Origin: Jacaranda mimosifolia
Taxonomy: Eukaryota > Streptophyta > Magnoliopsida > Lamiales > Bignoniaceae
DNA: 64,000 nucleotides
Assembly: GCA_018894105.1 (NCBI GenBank)
Contig: CM032121.1
Span: forward strand, 2,233,507-2,297,506
Direction of reading: 5' to 3'
Shown: positions 1-11,400 of the stretch, one piece after another
Layout: each line of letters starts with the position of its first letter
Numbering within the stretch: position 1 is the first letter of the stretch
Translations under genes and position numbers: made by a program
Notes under the pieces: generated by a model
Databases searched by the model: none
What the model was told of the DNA's origin: nothing
The model's input: the letters and a program-made list of their open reading frames with translations, nothing else

Positions 1-1755
1 TGAAGACTCCCAAAAATATGGAACAGATACTTTGTCCCAACTGAATCACAAGGCAAGTTACATTTTTCCCTATGATACAAAAAGGACCTTGAATCCCACT
101 TCTTTTTCTTTCTTTTTTTTTATTTGTTTTAAGGAACAAAAATTATCAAATTTTTGAAGAGGGAGTTCAGTTTTCCAAAATGATTCTTGAAAAGCAAATT
201 CTACCTTTTTCGCCACTTTTCTTGTCAAAGATCCTTGTTTTTTGACAATTCTATATCGTCAAGCTACGCTATTTACTTTGCTATTTTTGGTCATGACATT
301 TACTAGATTAGCTTTGTCAGAACTGATCATGAGAAATGACTTTTTTCTTTTGCCCTATGTGTGAACTAACGATAAGTTTGCTATATAACACATCAAACTT
401 TTGGTAGTTTTTGGTTTTGTTTAGATACTTATTTTTGGGTTCAAAAAAAGGTTATGACTGCGAAGAAATTTTCATGAAATAAAATTCTATTGGAGATGGA
501 AAAGGTCTTCTGGCAACCAGTCTCTGACTGCATAGTAAATTTTGTTCTCCCTGTCATTGATGGACTTACATTGATGGTGGTGTGACATAGTCCCAAGCAC
601 TGAGACACATCTGATGTGGAACCAATTTGAGGTTTTTCAAGTAAGGACAATAGAAGAGAAAAGAACATTATGGCACAAATTTTCCTTCATCTTGAAGAAT
701 AACATTACTTCAAATAAAAGCATAAATTAAGAGGGTGTTTTGGTAAGCTTATAAACTCCTCAAAACATTTTATGAGATGTTTGAGAGCTTATAAGATATT
801 AAAAAGTGTTTGGTATAGTTTTTAAGAAAAGAGCTTATAAAATCTTTTTAAAAAAGTAAGGAGTTCCAAACTTATTTCTAAAATTTTAACAAACTCCCTT
901 AATTTTAAATTATATTAATTACAAAATCATCATTATTAACATATTATAAGCTCTAAGATCTTATTTTATCCAAATACTTTAAAAACTTATTTTTAAAAAA
1001 AGATCTAACATATTATAAGCTCTAAAAACATCTTATAAGATGTAAAAGCTTATAAGACCTTTTAAGTAAGTTTAGCCAAACACCCTCTAAATATATTTAG
1101 ATTCAAATTCTCTTCTGAGGTGAAGAAACAATACTTCCTGAAATATTTAGAACGAAGGGAAGACGAGCAGGAGAGAGGAATTTTAGTGTTCGTTGAAGTT
1201 CTATCTAGTTTCTTTCTTTGCGATGTATGAGTTTGTTACTTTTCTAACAAAAAAATCCTCTTTACTGAAACTGTTGATCTGTTCAAAGGGTTCGAAATAA
1301 TCTTGCATGTTTACAGTTTGATGCGTTGAAGGGGACACTTAGCCACTTCAGCTTAATTCCACCAGGTGGTGGTGGGATATTGACACATTCATTGGCTCAT
1401 ATTGCTTCTTGGTTGAAGGTATACTTCCTTCCCTTGCCACAATTTAAATTAGATTCTGAAAGATAACTTGCTGATTCTGAAAATTCTCATTCAAATCTTT
1501 ATACGGCCCTAATGAGGTCAGGTTAAGGAGGTGGATCAGTCGGGTGACGGAATTGAATCTCTCATAAATAGAGTTGAGAATCTGTTGGCTCAGGGGAAAC
1601 TATGTGAAGCTGCAGATACTCTTGAGAATGGGGTTAAAGGCAGCCAGGCAGCAGAAGTTATCGACGACTGGGTTAGGCGAGCTAGGAACCGGGCTATAAC
1701 AGAGCAGGCATTGGCTGTTTTACAATCCTATGCCACTTCTATCAGCCTAACATGA
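1..1755 (+). CDS. MIC60: MIC60/mitofilin, C-terminal part (partial, 3 exons)
   Basis: Encodes the C-terminal 128 residues of the MICOS subunit MIC60, the inner-membrane protein that organises mitochondrial crista junctions; the 5' part lies outside the window. Exons read 1-52, 1317-1418 and 1522-1755, all joined in phase 0. The joined protein runs from GTDTLSQLNHK through FDALKG, the glycine-rich IPPGGGGILTHSLAHIASWLK and NRVENLLAQGKLCEAADTLE, and ends QSYATSISLT before TGA at 1753. This matches the mitofilin C-terminal domain as I recall it from plant MIC60 proteins, with no break. The first intron (53-1316) starts with GC rather than GT and carries a TAA-flanked inverted-repeat element. The identity is very likely from the length and continuity of the match; the exon ends are inferred from phase and consensus. 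Confidence 0.9.
731..1087. mobile_element. PIF/Harbinger-like MITE in MIC60 intron
   Basis: A 357-bp element bounded by inverted repeats: it begins GAGGGTGTTTTGGTAAGC and the reverse complement of its end reads GAGGGTGTTTGGCTAAAC. It is flanked on both sides by TAA (728-730 and 1088-1090), the 3-bp duplication typical of PIF/Harbinger (Tourist-like) elements. The interior is AT-rich, has repeated CTTATAAGA motifs and no coding capacity. It lies wholly inside the GC-AG intron. Confidence 0.75.
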
Positions 1756-2690
1756 ATCGTGATCTAATATCTGCATTGAGTCGAATTTTATTACGACAAC
1801 CATGGATCGCTTTAAATCACAGATTTTGTTCAGGATGCTGTTTCGCTTTTGGGCCTAAACAATCTGATACCCAGAGTAGGGTGTCCCCCCCCGCCCCCCC
1901 TTCCCTTCTGTTCCCCCTCCCTATTTCAATACTGTTGTATGTAATCATGAAAAATAAAAATCCGCAAATTTTCCAGACTGTTTATTTCCACCATCCCAGA
2001 TGGCTGGTTTTACGGCAAACTGAGGAGATGCTGTAGACGTGGAATTCTGGCACAACTCAGAAACCCATGACTTGTCTTCAGTGGTTGGTTCTGATGTGAA
2101 GAAATATTTCCTAATCCTCCATGAGGGACGCATTCAATTGTTTTAGTTCAGGAAATTTTTTGATCCCAAAAATATGAGAATGATAATTCGGAAATAAAGT
2201 AAGATATTTGTTGAACTTCTGTCGTACATCGGTTTTCAGTTGAAAGGAAAGCGATGTGGCTAAATGAATGTTAACTATGTATATTCAGTGACAGTTCAAC
2301 CTATGAGGATAAAGTCGTGTTTCATTCATATCATATAGCTGGTATTTTGTTGTTGAGTCTCCATCACTGCCCTATGTTAACCAATTTAATTTTCAAGCCT
2401 TCAATCTTTTGGGAATTAATTTTTTCAAGATCTGGTTGTGATAGATGATGTGAACAATGCATGAGACAGATCCAATGATTTTGGCTCATTCCATATCATC
2501 CAGGATGGATATATGTCAGCACGGCAACATTTTACTTTATAGCATCAAAGACAAAATGCAAATATACACATGCACTTAAGGTAATTGGGTTTCATTTTTG
2601 AACCTGTTATATTTATATATATGTATGAAATATTGTCAATACACAAATTAACATGTAGCTATATTAATTATAATAGTGTATTCTAACAAT
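1756..2690 (+). other. MIC60 3' UTR and downstream spacer
   Basis: There is no gene here. The first few hundred bases should be the MIC60 3' untranslated region; possible polyadenylation signals (AATAAA) occur near 1953 and 2193. An interrupted C-rich run lies at 1885-1900. Open frames in this stretch are short and low in complexity. Confidence 0.5.
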
Positions 2691-2930
2691 GTTCAAGGAG
2701 AATGCCAAATGAAAAGGATTTTATTCTGTACTTATATTGCTTAGTTAAAAATAAATGAGAGATTAATCATAAAGCAAGTAAGAATAGATTTATCAAATTA
2801 AATGGCCCTTGTTCAAAAAGAACGCCAAATGAAAAGGATCTTAGTTTATACTTATATTGCTTAGTTAAAATTAAATGAGTGATTAATCATAAAGCAAGTA
2901 CAAATAGATTTATCATATTAATCGTATTCT
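2691..2930. repeat. Tandem duplication, 120-bp unit, two copies
   Basis: Copy 1 (2691-2810) and copy 2 (2811-2930) align along their length, sharing GCCAAATGAAAAGGAT, ACTTATATTGCTTAGTTAAA and GATTAATCATAAAGCAAGTA with scattered substitutions. The unit is AT-rich with no coding capacity. The divergence indicates an old local duplication. Confidence 0.9.
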
Positions 2931-4233
2931 ACAAAGAAGATATAGACTAAAATTTTCCATTGCTTCATAGTTGACCATTGGAGCTTACACAATTTGCATT
3001 GATTCACTGTCCTAAATCATAGGTTATATGAATGTTTTACTTCAAACACATCTTCATAAATGGCATTTAATTAAACATAGATATAATATCTTTTCAAATG
3101 AAAAAAATGAGATCGACAACTATAATTGAACTCAAGAATTCAAAATTAGTTCTAAATTTATCAGTTTTCCTTTGAAATCTTAGAAAATGAGAAGAATGAA
3201 ATCGATAGTTATAATCCAATTTAAGAATCAAAATTAATTTCAAATTTAACAATTTTCATTCGAACCCTTCTCCAAATTCCCAACAAATGGTACAAGAGGA
3301 TTCTCCTCTACAATTCTCCAAGTTTTTCTTTTCATTTTTCTTTTTTTTTGAGAGAGCAGTACAAATAACGAATTTTTATTCTTTCAACCAATCAATATTT
3401 TTCTATTCTCAAATAAAAAAAATCGAAATATAAACTACACATAATGCACATAAAGTGCACAAAAGAATTCATTCAAGCTCAAATACGAGACCTCCTATAT
3501 AGCAAGGGAGACTGATGCCACTAGACTGCAATTCTCCAAGTTAATCCCAACAATATGGGCATGATTAATTCTCCTTAATCCAGTTTATGAATGTTAAATG
3601 ATAGCTTATTATTGAGGCAATAAAGCTAACACCTCTTTTTATTATGAGTAGCATGTTTGTATTGATTTTGACCTCTTAACTGCATGTGGGCATTTTGTTA
3701 TGATCCAATGCTACTTATAATTGAGCCAAGAAATTAGAACATGTTCTGTTAATCATAAATAAATAAATAAATAAATAAATAAATTATTTTACCATCCTTA
3801 TTAGGTGTATCTTATTGTGTATATATATACATCCACTGTGTTTTGCATATGCAATGAGATGGCAATATTTTTTTGCCAACTAAGAGAGAGAGAGAGAGTT
3901 TGAGGAGTGATGCCATTGTAGTCGGCTTGAGTTTCAAACCCTATCTCGGCGGCTGCAGAAAGTATTCTAAAGTGAATATAAATAAGAAATGAAAATGAAA
4001 TGGAAGCACGACGCGAGACAAATTATATTTGAACTTGATCTAATTATTAAAGTAATCGAACTGGGATAAATTTTAATCGAGTTTGAGTATAGCCCTTTTA
4101 TATGTATTTTATTTTTAGGTAATTTTACTTTTATTGAGTGTAATAATTCGTTGAGTTTGTCATCTAATCGAGTATGAAGATGAATATATAATTTAATTGG
4201 TTCATAAAAAATTGAAGATATGAAAATGATTAT
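2931..4233. other. AT-rich spacer with microsatellites
   Basis: No gene is visible. The stretch contains a SINE-like segment (about 3455-3545), an (AAAT)n microsatellite at about 3757-3786, a short GA repeat near 3884-3898, and otherwise unremarkable AT-rich DNA up to the solo LTR. Confidence 0.6.
3455..3545 (-). mobile_element. tRNA-derived SINE-like copy (diverged)
   Basis: On the minus strand this reads GCAGTCTAGTGGCATCAGTC, a degenerate Pol III box A, followed after about 35 bases by GGAGGTCTCGTATTTGAG, a degenerate box B. The arrangement matches the clearer SINE copies at 36043-36155 and 40265-40405. There is no clear target duplication, so the ends are approximate. Confidence 0.45.
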
Positions 4234-6068
4234 TGTAATGCCCCAAAGAATAATAAAAATTATAATAATAATAAATTGATTAAGTAATGACAATTAGTGA
4301 ATTTTTATTCTTGAAATTATGGTTATAAGTTACAAATGGAATATGAAGTGGTATCACTTAAAAATAAAAAAAATAGTGGCATATTAATCATGAAATAGTG
4401 GAGGAATATGGAGTAATAGTCTATGGGCATGTTTGATACAACACATTAGCCTCAATTGTCACCGACAATAGAGGCTAAATTGGTGTTTGAAAGTTGATAT
4501 AAGAAATGCGAGCCGGCTCACAATTTGGGACAGCCCGCCACTATTCAACCAATTAGCATATATTCTCATCACATCTGGGGGGTGCAATTGATTCTGTTTG
4601 ATTTTTAATTAAAATTTCAAAATTGCCCTTGGATGATGTGAGTTTAATTATTATGTAATTTTATTATATTATAATATATATATATATATATTTGGTTGTG
4701 CTTAAAGATTGTTTAGATGAATCTATCATAATAGTAAATTATTTTTGCTTAATATAAATTGTACAAATTTTTAGGCTTATTAAACCTATCAAAATCTTAT
4801 GCCTATTAAGGTCTTACCTTATTAAATGATATGAACATATATAAAATTTAAACCTAAAATATATCTTAACTAAAGGAGGTGTATTCTTGTTGACCAGAAT
4901 ATTATTATATTTCACTGAAAATTAATTAAATTTTCGTACACTTAAATATTATAACTGGAAAACAGGAAAATAAAAGATTATTTATATGTAATAAAACTAA
5001 TTAATTGTTTATGTGAAATAAATTTATTTTCAGTGATAAATAGTTTAGTATTTTTTATATGTAATAAAAGTAGAAAATAATAAATAGTTTTCACTAAAAA
5101 GTAAATAAATTCTATTTTATTTAAAAAAAATAAACACTAAGGCAGAATGGAGGGGAAGATGTTGTAGTGGTTATATGATTGGGCAAAATGTTTTAAGGGC
5201 AAAACAGTCAGTCATAAAATAGTGGATTGTATCAAACAAGTTATTTGAGATTAGGAGAGATTTGTGTGGTGACTTATGACTATACCAATCTAACATATCA
5301 AACATGAGAATAACTAATCTAATCTCTCCAAATTATCATTATTACAATAGCATATACTACTTAAATTCTATATCAAACATGGCCTATTTATTCAAGTATA
5401 TGTAAAGGTGCATCTTATTTAAGAATGAGAAGAGTGGTGTATTATTGAGGGATAGTGGGAATTAATTTATAAGTTACAAAATTGCCTATATATGGTGGGA
5501 ATATGTGGAAACATACGTATCTTATGAGGTTAGAAAATGTTAGAAGAGGAAGAGAAAGTATTGGAGAAAGGATTAGGAGAGGAAGATTCTTAAAAAAAAA
5601 GTGTTTTTACTTAATTTTATAAGAATTTACAAGGTGAGTGTTTTACATATTTTTAAGGTTTGAAATGTTTATCATCCCTAATATGAGAATATGTTTTGCA
5701 TAGTCATGTTGACTATAACACTTTGATATATGATATGAAATCTATATGATACGGATCTTTGAATATGTTGGCTTGAAACTAGTTCGAATACTTTGTGAAT
5801 TTTGATATGGCGGTGGTTTGTTCACCGATTTTTAGGTGTTATAGTCTCATGGTCATATTAATTATAAGGCATTTTGAATATTTTGTATCTTAAATATATG
5901 TAAAATACTTGCTGGGCTTTCGAGCTCACTCTTTTTATCGACATTTTCAGATATAGAAGAGAATTAGTAAGGTCAAGAGATAAGAAACAACTTTCATGTT
6001 GTAGTCTTTTTATTGATTTAATTTATATATAAACATTTTATTTTATCTTTTTGAGCTGGGACGTGACA
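4234..6068. mobile_element. Solo LTR, probably Ty3/gypsy type, interrupted by a nested element
   Basis: The stretch opens TGTAATGCCCC and closes GGGACGTGACA, so it has TG...CA ends with a short imperfect inverted repeat. It is flanked by a perfect 5-bp direct repeat, ATTAT, at 4229-4233 and 6069-6073. The feature is 1835 bp but contains a 960-bp inverted-repeat element at 4425-5384, leaving an LTR of about 875 bp. No gag-pol sequence or second LTR is present, so recombination to a solo LTR is the simple explanation. The gypsy assignment rests on the TGTAATGCCCC-type ends and is less certain than the LTR call. Confidence 0.8.
4425..5384. mobile_element. Nested inverted-repeat DNA element (non-autonomous)
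   Basis: The left end reads GGGCATGTTTGATACAAC and the reverse complement of the right end reads GGCCATGTTTGATATAGA. Both sides are flanked by TAT (4422-4424 and 5385-5387). A stem-loop pairing TAGCCTC with GAGGCTA lies just inside the left end (4448-4478), and the interior is AT-rich and non-coding. It sits inside the solo LTR and so inserted after it. The superfamily is unresolved. Confidence 0.6.
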
Positions 6069-6875
6069 ATTATATATCCACCAAATTAGTGGAACGAATT
6101 ATTATATAATCACCTGAACTTGAACTTGAACTCCTTTGAATATTGAATGATAACACTGATTTCACAATGTTGAATAGAGTAAAGACGACCTTAATATTAT
6201 TTTTAACTGATGGGATTAAATTTAAATCGAACTTCAAATCTTAACAAACTGAACTCACATAAGTATTTATTAATCGATTTCATGTTGAATATTAAATAAC
6301 TTGGAATCATTTTTCAAACTTAAGTTTTATAAAGCTATTAATCATACAAACAAGACATAAAAGTCATTGTTGAAAAATATAAGTCTTTTAGATTATCCAC
6401 AAACTAAAATTAAAAAACTATACAAATAACATATCTAAAAATATGAGAATCACAGAAGACTAAGAGACAAACAAAGGAGATGGCATATTTAGATATATGT
6501 ATTTCATAGAACACAAAACCCCTCTAATCTTTCAACTTTAAATTCTTATTTTGCTATTCACTAGCTTATGATTCATTGTTATGTGTGATATTGAGGTTCA
6601 AAATTGAATTGATTTTTGATGTGTGCATGTATAAATAAAAAAAAAATCATATCGTCTTTATACATTTAAATATGAGATTCGAAGTTCAAGACCTAATTAA
6701 TTTTATAGTCAGTGCTTGTGAATAAAGAAAACAAGCTAGTACCCTGAAAAAGCCAAGTGGCCAATTGATATGATAATATTGCCTTTATATATATAAGTGT
6801 GATGTTTATAAGTCAAATTCTAACAAATTCTTGATGTGTCTATATGAGTAAATAAAAAAACAAAACCCTTATGCT
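6069..6875. other. Spacer with SINE 3'-end pieces
   Basis: No gene is seen. Two short stretches (about 6598-6645 and 6829-6860) resemble the 3' end of the SINE family in this window: a TTGATGTGT-type motif followed by TATAAATAAA-like tails. The rest is AT-rich spacer. Confidence 0.4.
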
Positions 6876-6882
6876 GAACATG

Positions 6883-7336
6883 ACGGGAGTGGGATGGGTT
6901 GCTAGGAATCATGAAGGGGAATTTGTAGCAGCATGATTTAGAACCTTCCATGGAACTTCAGATAGTCTCTTAGCGGAATGTATGGGGATAAGAGAAGCTC
7001 TCAGTTGGATTAAACAAGCAAATCTTTCGATGTGTGTGGTGGAGTCTGACTCACAGGAATCAGCTTGCTCAATCAATAATCATGAAACTTTCTCTTCTAT
7101 TTTAAGATTTATTATTGATGACTGTAGATGTTTTAAATAAAGCTTAGATAACTTTCTTCTTTCTTTTGTTAAGCGTTTTGCGAACATTGTAATTCATGCG
7201 ATACTTAGGGTGATTGGTTCTATGTCAGATCGTGGGGTTTGATTTGATTATCCCCCAACTTCATTGTTGAAGTGATGTCTTGTGATTATTATTTAATAAC
7301 AGTTGATTTGTTTGGTTCAAAGAAAGAAAAAAAAAC
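6883..7336 (+). pseudogene. 5'-truncated LINE tail with RNase H-like remnant
   Basis: One frame from 6883 to 7275 reads as the RNase H-like (RVT_3) domain found at the end of plant LINE reverse transcriptases and related proteins. It includes TGVGWVARNHEGEFVAA, LLAECMGIREALSWIKQANL, VVESDSQESA, SFVKRFANIVIHAI and SDRGV followed by FDYPPTSLLK. Three in-frame stop codons interrupt it: after EFVAA, after CRCFK, and in place of an expected tryptophan before FDYPP. No frameshift is needed, so it decayed by substitution. An A-rich tail at about 7317-7336 ends the element. It is dead, and it sits 100-200 bp upstream of the presumed CSI1 transcription start. Confidence 0.75.
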
Positions 7337-7489
7337 CGGCTATGAACATTTAGGTTGATATTAAAAAAAGAAAAAAGGAAAAAACAACCCCAGTTCAAGC
7401 CGAAAGCCGTAAAAGCCAAGAAGCCGCGCTGGCTAAACCTGTCGGTGTCCCACCCCCTGTCCCCCCCGCCCACCCGTCGGTCTGGCATA

Positions 7490-8451
7490 CATACACTGTC
7501 ACTCTTCATCTACACACATTATTACATACACACTCTTTCTTCTGTTCTTTCCTCTCTCTCTCCCCCCCCCCCCCCTCCCCCTCAACGTTTTTATCTTCGT
7601 CGCTTGTCAGCTAAGAAACTTTCAATTTGCACTCACGGAGACAGACACTTACTCAAAGAGGGAGAGAGATAGAGAGAGATAAGCAGATTTGAACAGCAGC
7701 CTCTTGATGCCATTCTCCTCTATCTCTCTCTAATCTATGTCAGTTACACACCACCAACATTCATGTTGAAGAAAGAAATCTTGATGTCCTTTCCCTGAAT
7801 CTAATAAAAGGTTACCCCAATTCTTCTAGATCTTACTATTCTTAGCGCATTTATACTAATTCTGCTAGCTATATGTATTTGGATCCTGCTGGTGAGCATG
7901 TGTATGGAAAATCTGCCGGTTGATGTAGTATTCATTGGTGGGCTGCATTTTTTCCGTGTGAAAGTTGTCAACTTTGCCATCTGGGAACACTTGATCTGGG
8001 AATTTTAGAATTATTTTGGTGGGATTTCAAATGGGTTTGTTTTTTCTTGTTGATTGGATTTAAAGTTTTGATTTTTATAATCTGATGAAGATGCTAGTGG
8101 TCAGTTGAATTCAGCTTCTTTTTTCAGTCAATCACTTATAATTGGGTGCAATTCACTAAATATTTTCTATTTTAATCTCTCATTCCTTTGATTTGTAAAC
8201 ATGGGTCAAAAGTTTTTTCTGTGGAGCACTTTAATTGGAGTTAAGATGTTCTGATAGTTTCTGTAGTTAGGATTTGATTTGCGCCCATAGAGTGAGAGTC
8301 TTTATTCCTTCAGAAATTATGGATTTAGTCTATTGGACTTGCTCTCTGTATTGCGGTTGACTTGTCAGTTCAACAGGACGCTGCTGTTAGCTTTTGCCTG
8401 TGTCTAAGACAGTCGGATCTGAAGAGAGGACGTTGGAATCTCACAGCAAAG
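7490..8451 (+). promoter_or_regulatory. CSI1 5' leader with probable leader intron
   Basis: A strongly pyrimidine-rich stretch (about 7440-7580, with a C run at 7562-7575) followed by GAGA repeats (7660-7680) looks like a plant transcription start region and leader. A candidate leader intron runs from the donor AAAAG|GTTACC at 7811 to the acceptor CTTGTCAG ending at 8368. The second leader segment (8369-8451) then joins the first coding exon. There is no clear TATA box. Exact start and splice sites are inferred. Confidence 0.45.
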
Positions 8452-11400
8452 ATGGCGGCGACACTGGCTTGGAGGGTTGGTGCTCCCAACGGCAGCAGCA
8501 TTTCCTCCAATGACTTGGTAAAATTGATTCTAACTAGTAATTGTGATTCTTATGACAGTACCAGTAATTAAATTCTTGGAATCTGCTTGATATGCTGGAT
8601 TGCATATCAAGCAATAATTATGTTATTATGCCTTGAATTTGATTGTTTATGTTCTTATATCCATTTCTTCTGCACAGTAAGTTCATGCTGTTTTTTTTTC
8701 TTCCGCAGGAGAGAAATGGGGAAGCTAGACCGCATGACACAGAGCCTCCGACTCCCCATGCACTTATGAAATTGAGTTCAAGGTTCGTAGAACAATAGCT
8801 CTGTTGTGCCTTGTGCTAAAAGTTTTATATAATTGTTGTTGTCAGCTGCAATACTTTACAGTCTAATTTCATAATATTATGTAAATTCTATGAGCTTTGA
8901 ATTGAAAAGCTGTTGCTGAGCACTGGTACTAGTTCCTGAAGCCAAGGAGATGTCCACATTCACCTCCCTGTGCTGCCAAACCCTAGTCCTCCACAAAGGG
9001 GAGAACTTGTTAATGATGCAGATCCAAGCTAAACTCATTAGATATTAACATAAACTGATGGCTATAGTAGTTCAATTCATCTAGTTCTATTCTTTCTTTG
9101 AAAAAGCAAATGATGGTGTATTCTCTCATTAGATCTTTCATAATCAACAAATGGAATTGAACATTGAAAATGTCATGATAATATATTACATGGGAGTTTA
9201 ATAAGTGGATTTGAGCTAAATGGAAGTCACTTAAGCTCTTCTACTCCCTAAGTTCTCTGGGCTTTTTTTGCCTGCTTGCACATGCTGGATATCGTGTACA
9301 TTTCAAGATCCAAGTTTAACTTTTCCTCGGATGTAACTGATTTTTTTGGGTCACTCCAAGTCCAACTTAAAACATTGTCTGCGTTAGTAGGTATCATGGA
9401 TATTTTATTTTACTGTGGAGGCAACAATCAATTACCTACTTCACTGCAATGACCGTACATTATGCATTTGTTTATTTTTCTGCTGATATCATTTCATGGA
9501 TTTATGTTGGGTGATAATCATAGTACCTCTTTACCTGCAGGGATAGGAGCAGCATGGAGGACCCGGATGGCACATTAGCAAGTGTTGCCCAATGCATTGA
9601 GCAATTGCGACAGAGTTCCTCATCATCACAAGAAAAAGAGAATTCCTTGAGGCAATTACTTGAGCTAATTAATACACGGGAAAATGCTTTTGGTGCAGTT
9701 GGATCACATTCTCAGGCAGTTCCAGTACTTGTGTCTCTTCTTCGGTCTGGGTCACTTGGGATAAAGATACAGGCTGCTACTGTTTTAGGTTCTTTGTGCA
9801 AAGAGAATGAATTGCGGGTGAAAGTATTACTTGGAGGTTGCATTCCCCCATTGCTTGGTCTTCTCAAGTCAAACTCAGCAGAAGGCCAAATTGCAGCGGC
9901 AAAAACCATATATGCTGTGTCTCAAGGTGGTGCAAAGGACCATGTTGGCTCAAAAATTTTTTCAACAGAAGGAGTTGTCCCTGTATTGTGGAAACAATTA
10001 GAGAAGGGACTTAAGGCTGGAAATGTGGTTGATGACTTACTAACCGGAGCTTTACGGAATCTTTCTAGCAGCACCGAGGGATTTTGGACTGCAACAGTTC
10101 AAGCTGGAGGTGTTGACATACTTGTCAAATTGCTTACAACAGGCCAATCAAGTACTCAAGCGAATGTGTGCTTTCTCTTGGCATGCATGATGATGGAGGA
10201 TGGATCTGTTTGCTCTAAAGTCTTGGCTGCAGAAGCCACTAAACTGCTCCTTAAGCTACTTGGACCTGGCAATGATGCTTCTGTAAGAGCAGAAGCTGCA
10301 GCAGCTCTTAAATCTCTTTCTGCACAGTGCAAAGAAGCCAGGCGGGAGATTGCTAATGCTAATGGTATTCCTGTTCTGATAAATGCTACAATAGCTCCTT
10401 CAAAAGAATTCATGCAAGGTGAATTTGCCCAGGCTTTGCAAGAGAACGCAATGTGCGCTCTTGCGAACATTTCTGGTGGTTTGTCATATGTCATATCAAG
10501 TCTTGGTCAAAGCCTTGGATCGTGTACCTCTCCTGCACAAGTAGCTGACACATTAGGAGCATTAGCTTCCGCTCTGATGATATACGATAGCAAAGCTGAA
10601 GATGCTAGAGCATCAGATCCCACTGAGGTGGAGAAAACATTGGTACTGCAGTTCAAACCTCAGTTACCCTTTTTGGTCCAGGAGCGGACAATAGAAGCCC
10701 TTGCCAGTTTGTATGGGAATGGCATACTAGCTAGCAAGCTTGCAAATTCTGATGCAAAAAGATTGCTTGTTGGTTTGATTACAATGGCAACAAATGAAGT
10801 TCAGGAAGAGCTTATAAGATCCCTTCTCATTCTGTGCAACAATCAAGGTACTTTGTGGCAGGCCCTTCAAGGTCGTGAAGGGATTCAGCTTTTGATATCT
10901 CTTCTTGGTCTTTCATCAGAGCAGCAGCAAGAGTGCGCTGTTGCATTACTTTGCCTTCTATCCCATGAGAATGATGAAAGTAAATGGGCTATTACTGCGG
11001 CTGGTGGTATTCCTCCACTTGTTCAAATTCTTGAAACTGGGTCTGCAAAGGCTAAAGAAGATTCTGCAACGATTCTTGGCAACCTCTGTAATCATAGTGA
11101 GGATATACGTGCCTGTGTTGAAAGTGCTGATGCTGTTCCTGCTTTACTCTGGCTGCTGAAGAATGGAAGCCCCAATGGGAAGCAGATTGCTGCTAAGACT
11201 TTAAATCATTTGATTCACAAATCAGATACAGCAACAATCAGCCAACTCACTGCATTATTAGTCAGTGATTTACCTGAATCCAAAGTCTATGTCTTAGATG
11301 CATTAAAAAGTTTGCTCTGTGTGGCCCCCCTGAATGATATGGTACGTGAAGGTAGTGCAGCAAATGATGCAATTGAGACGATGATAAAAATATTAAGCTC

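Noticed and set aside
7261..7672. Overlapping frames on both strands in the CSI1 upstream region
   Set aside because: They consist of poly-Lys, poly-Pro and poly-Ser stretches from A-rich, C-rich and CT-rich tracts; they are low complexity and span the LINE tail and leader.
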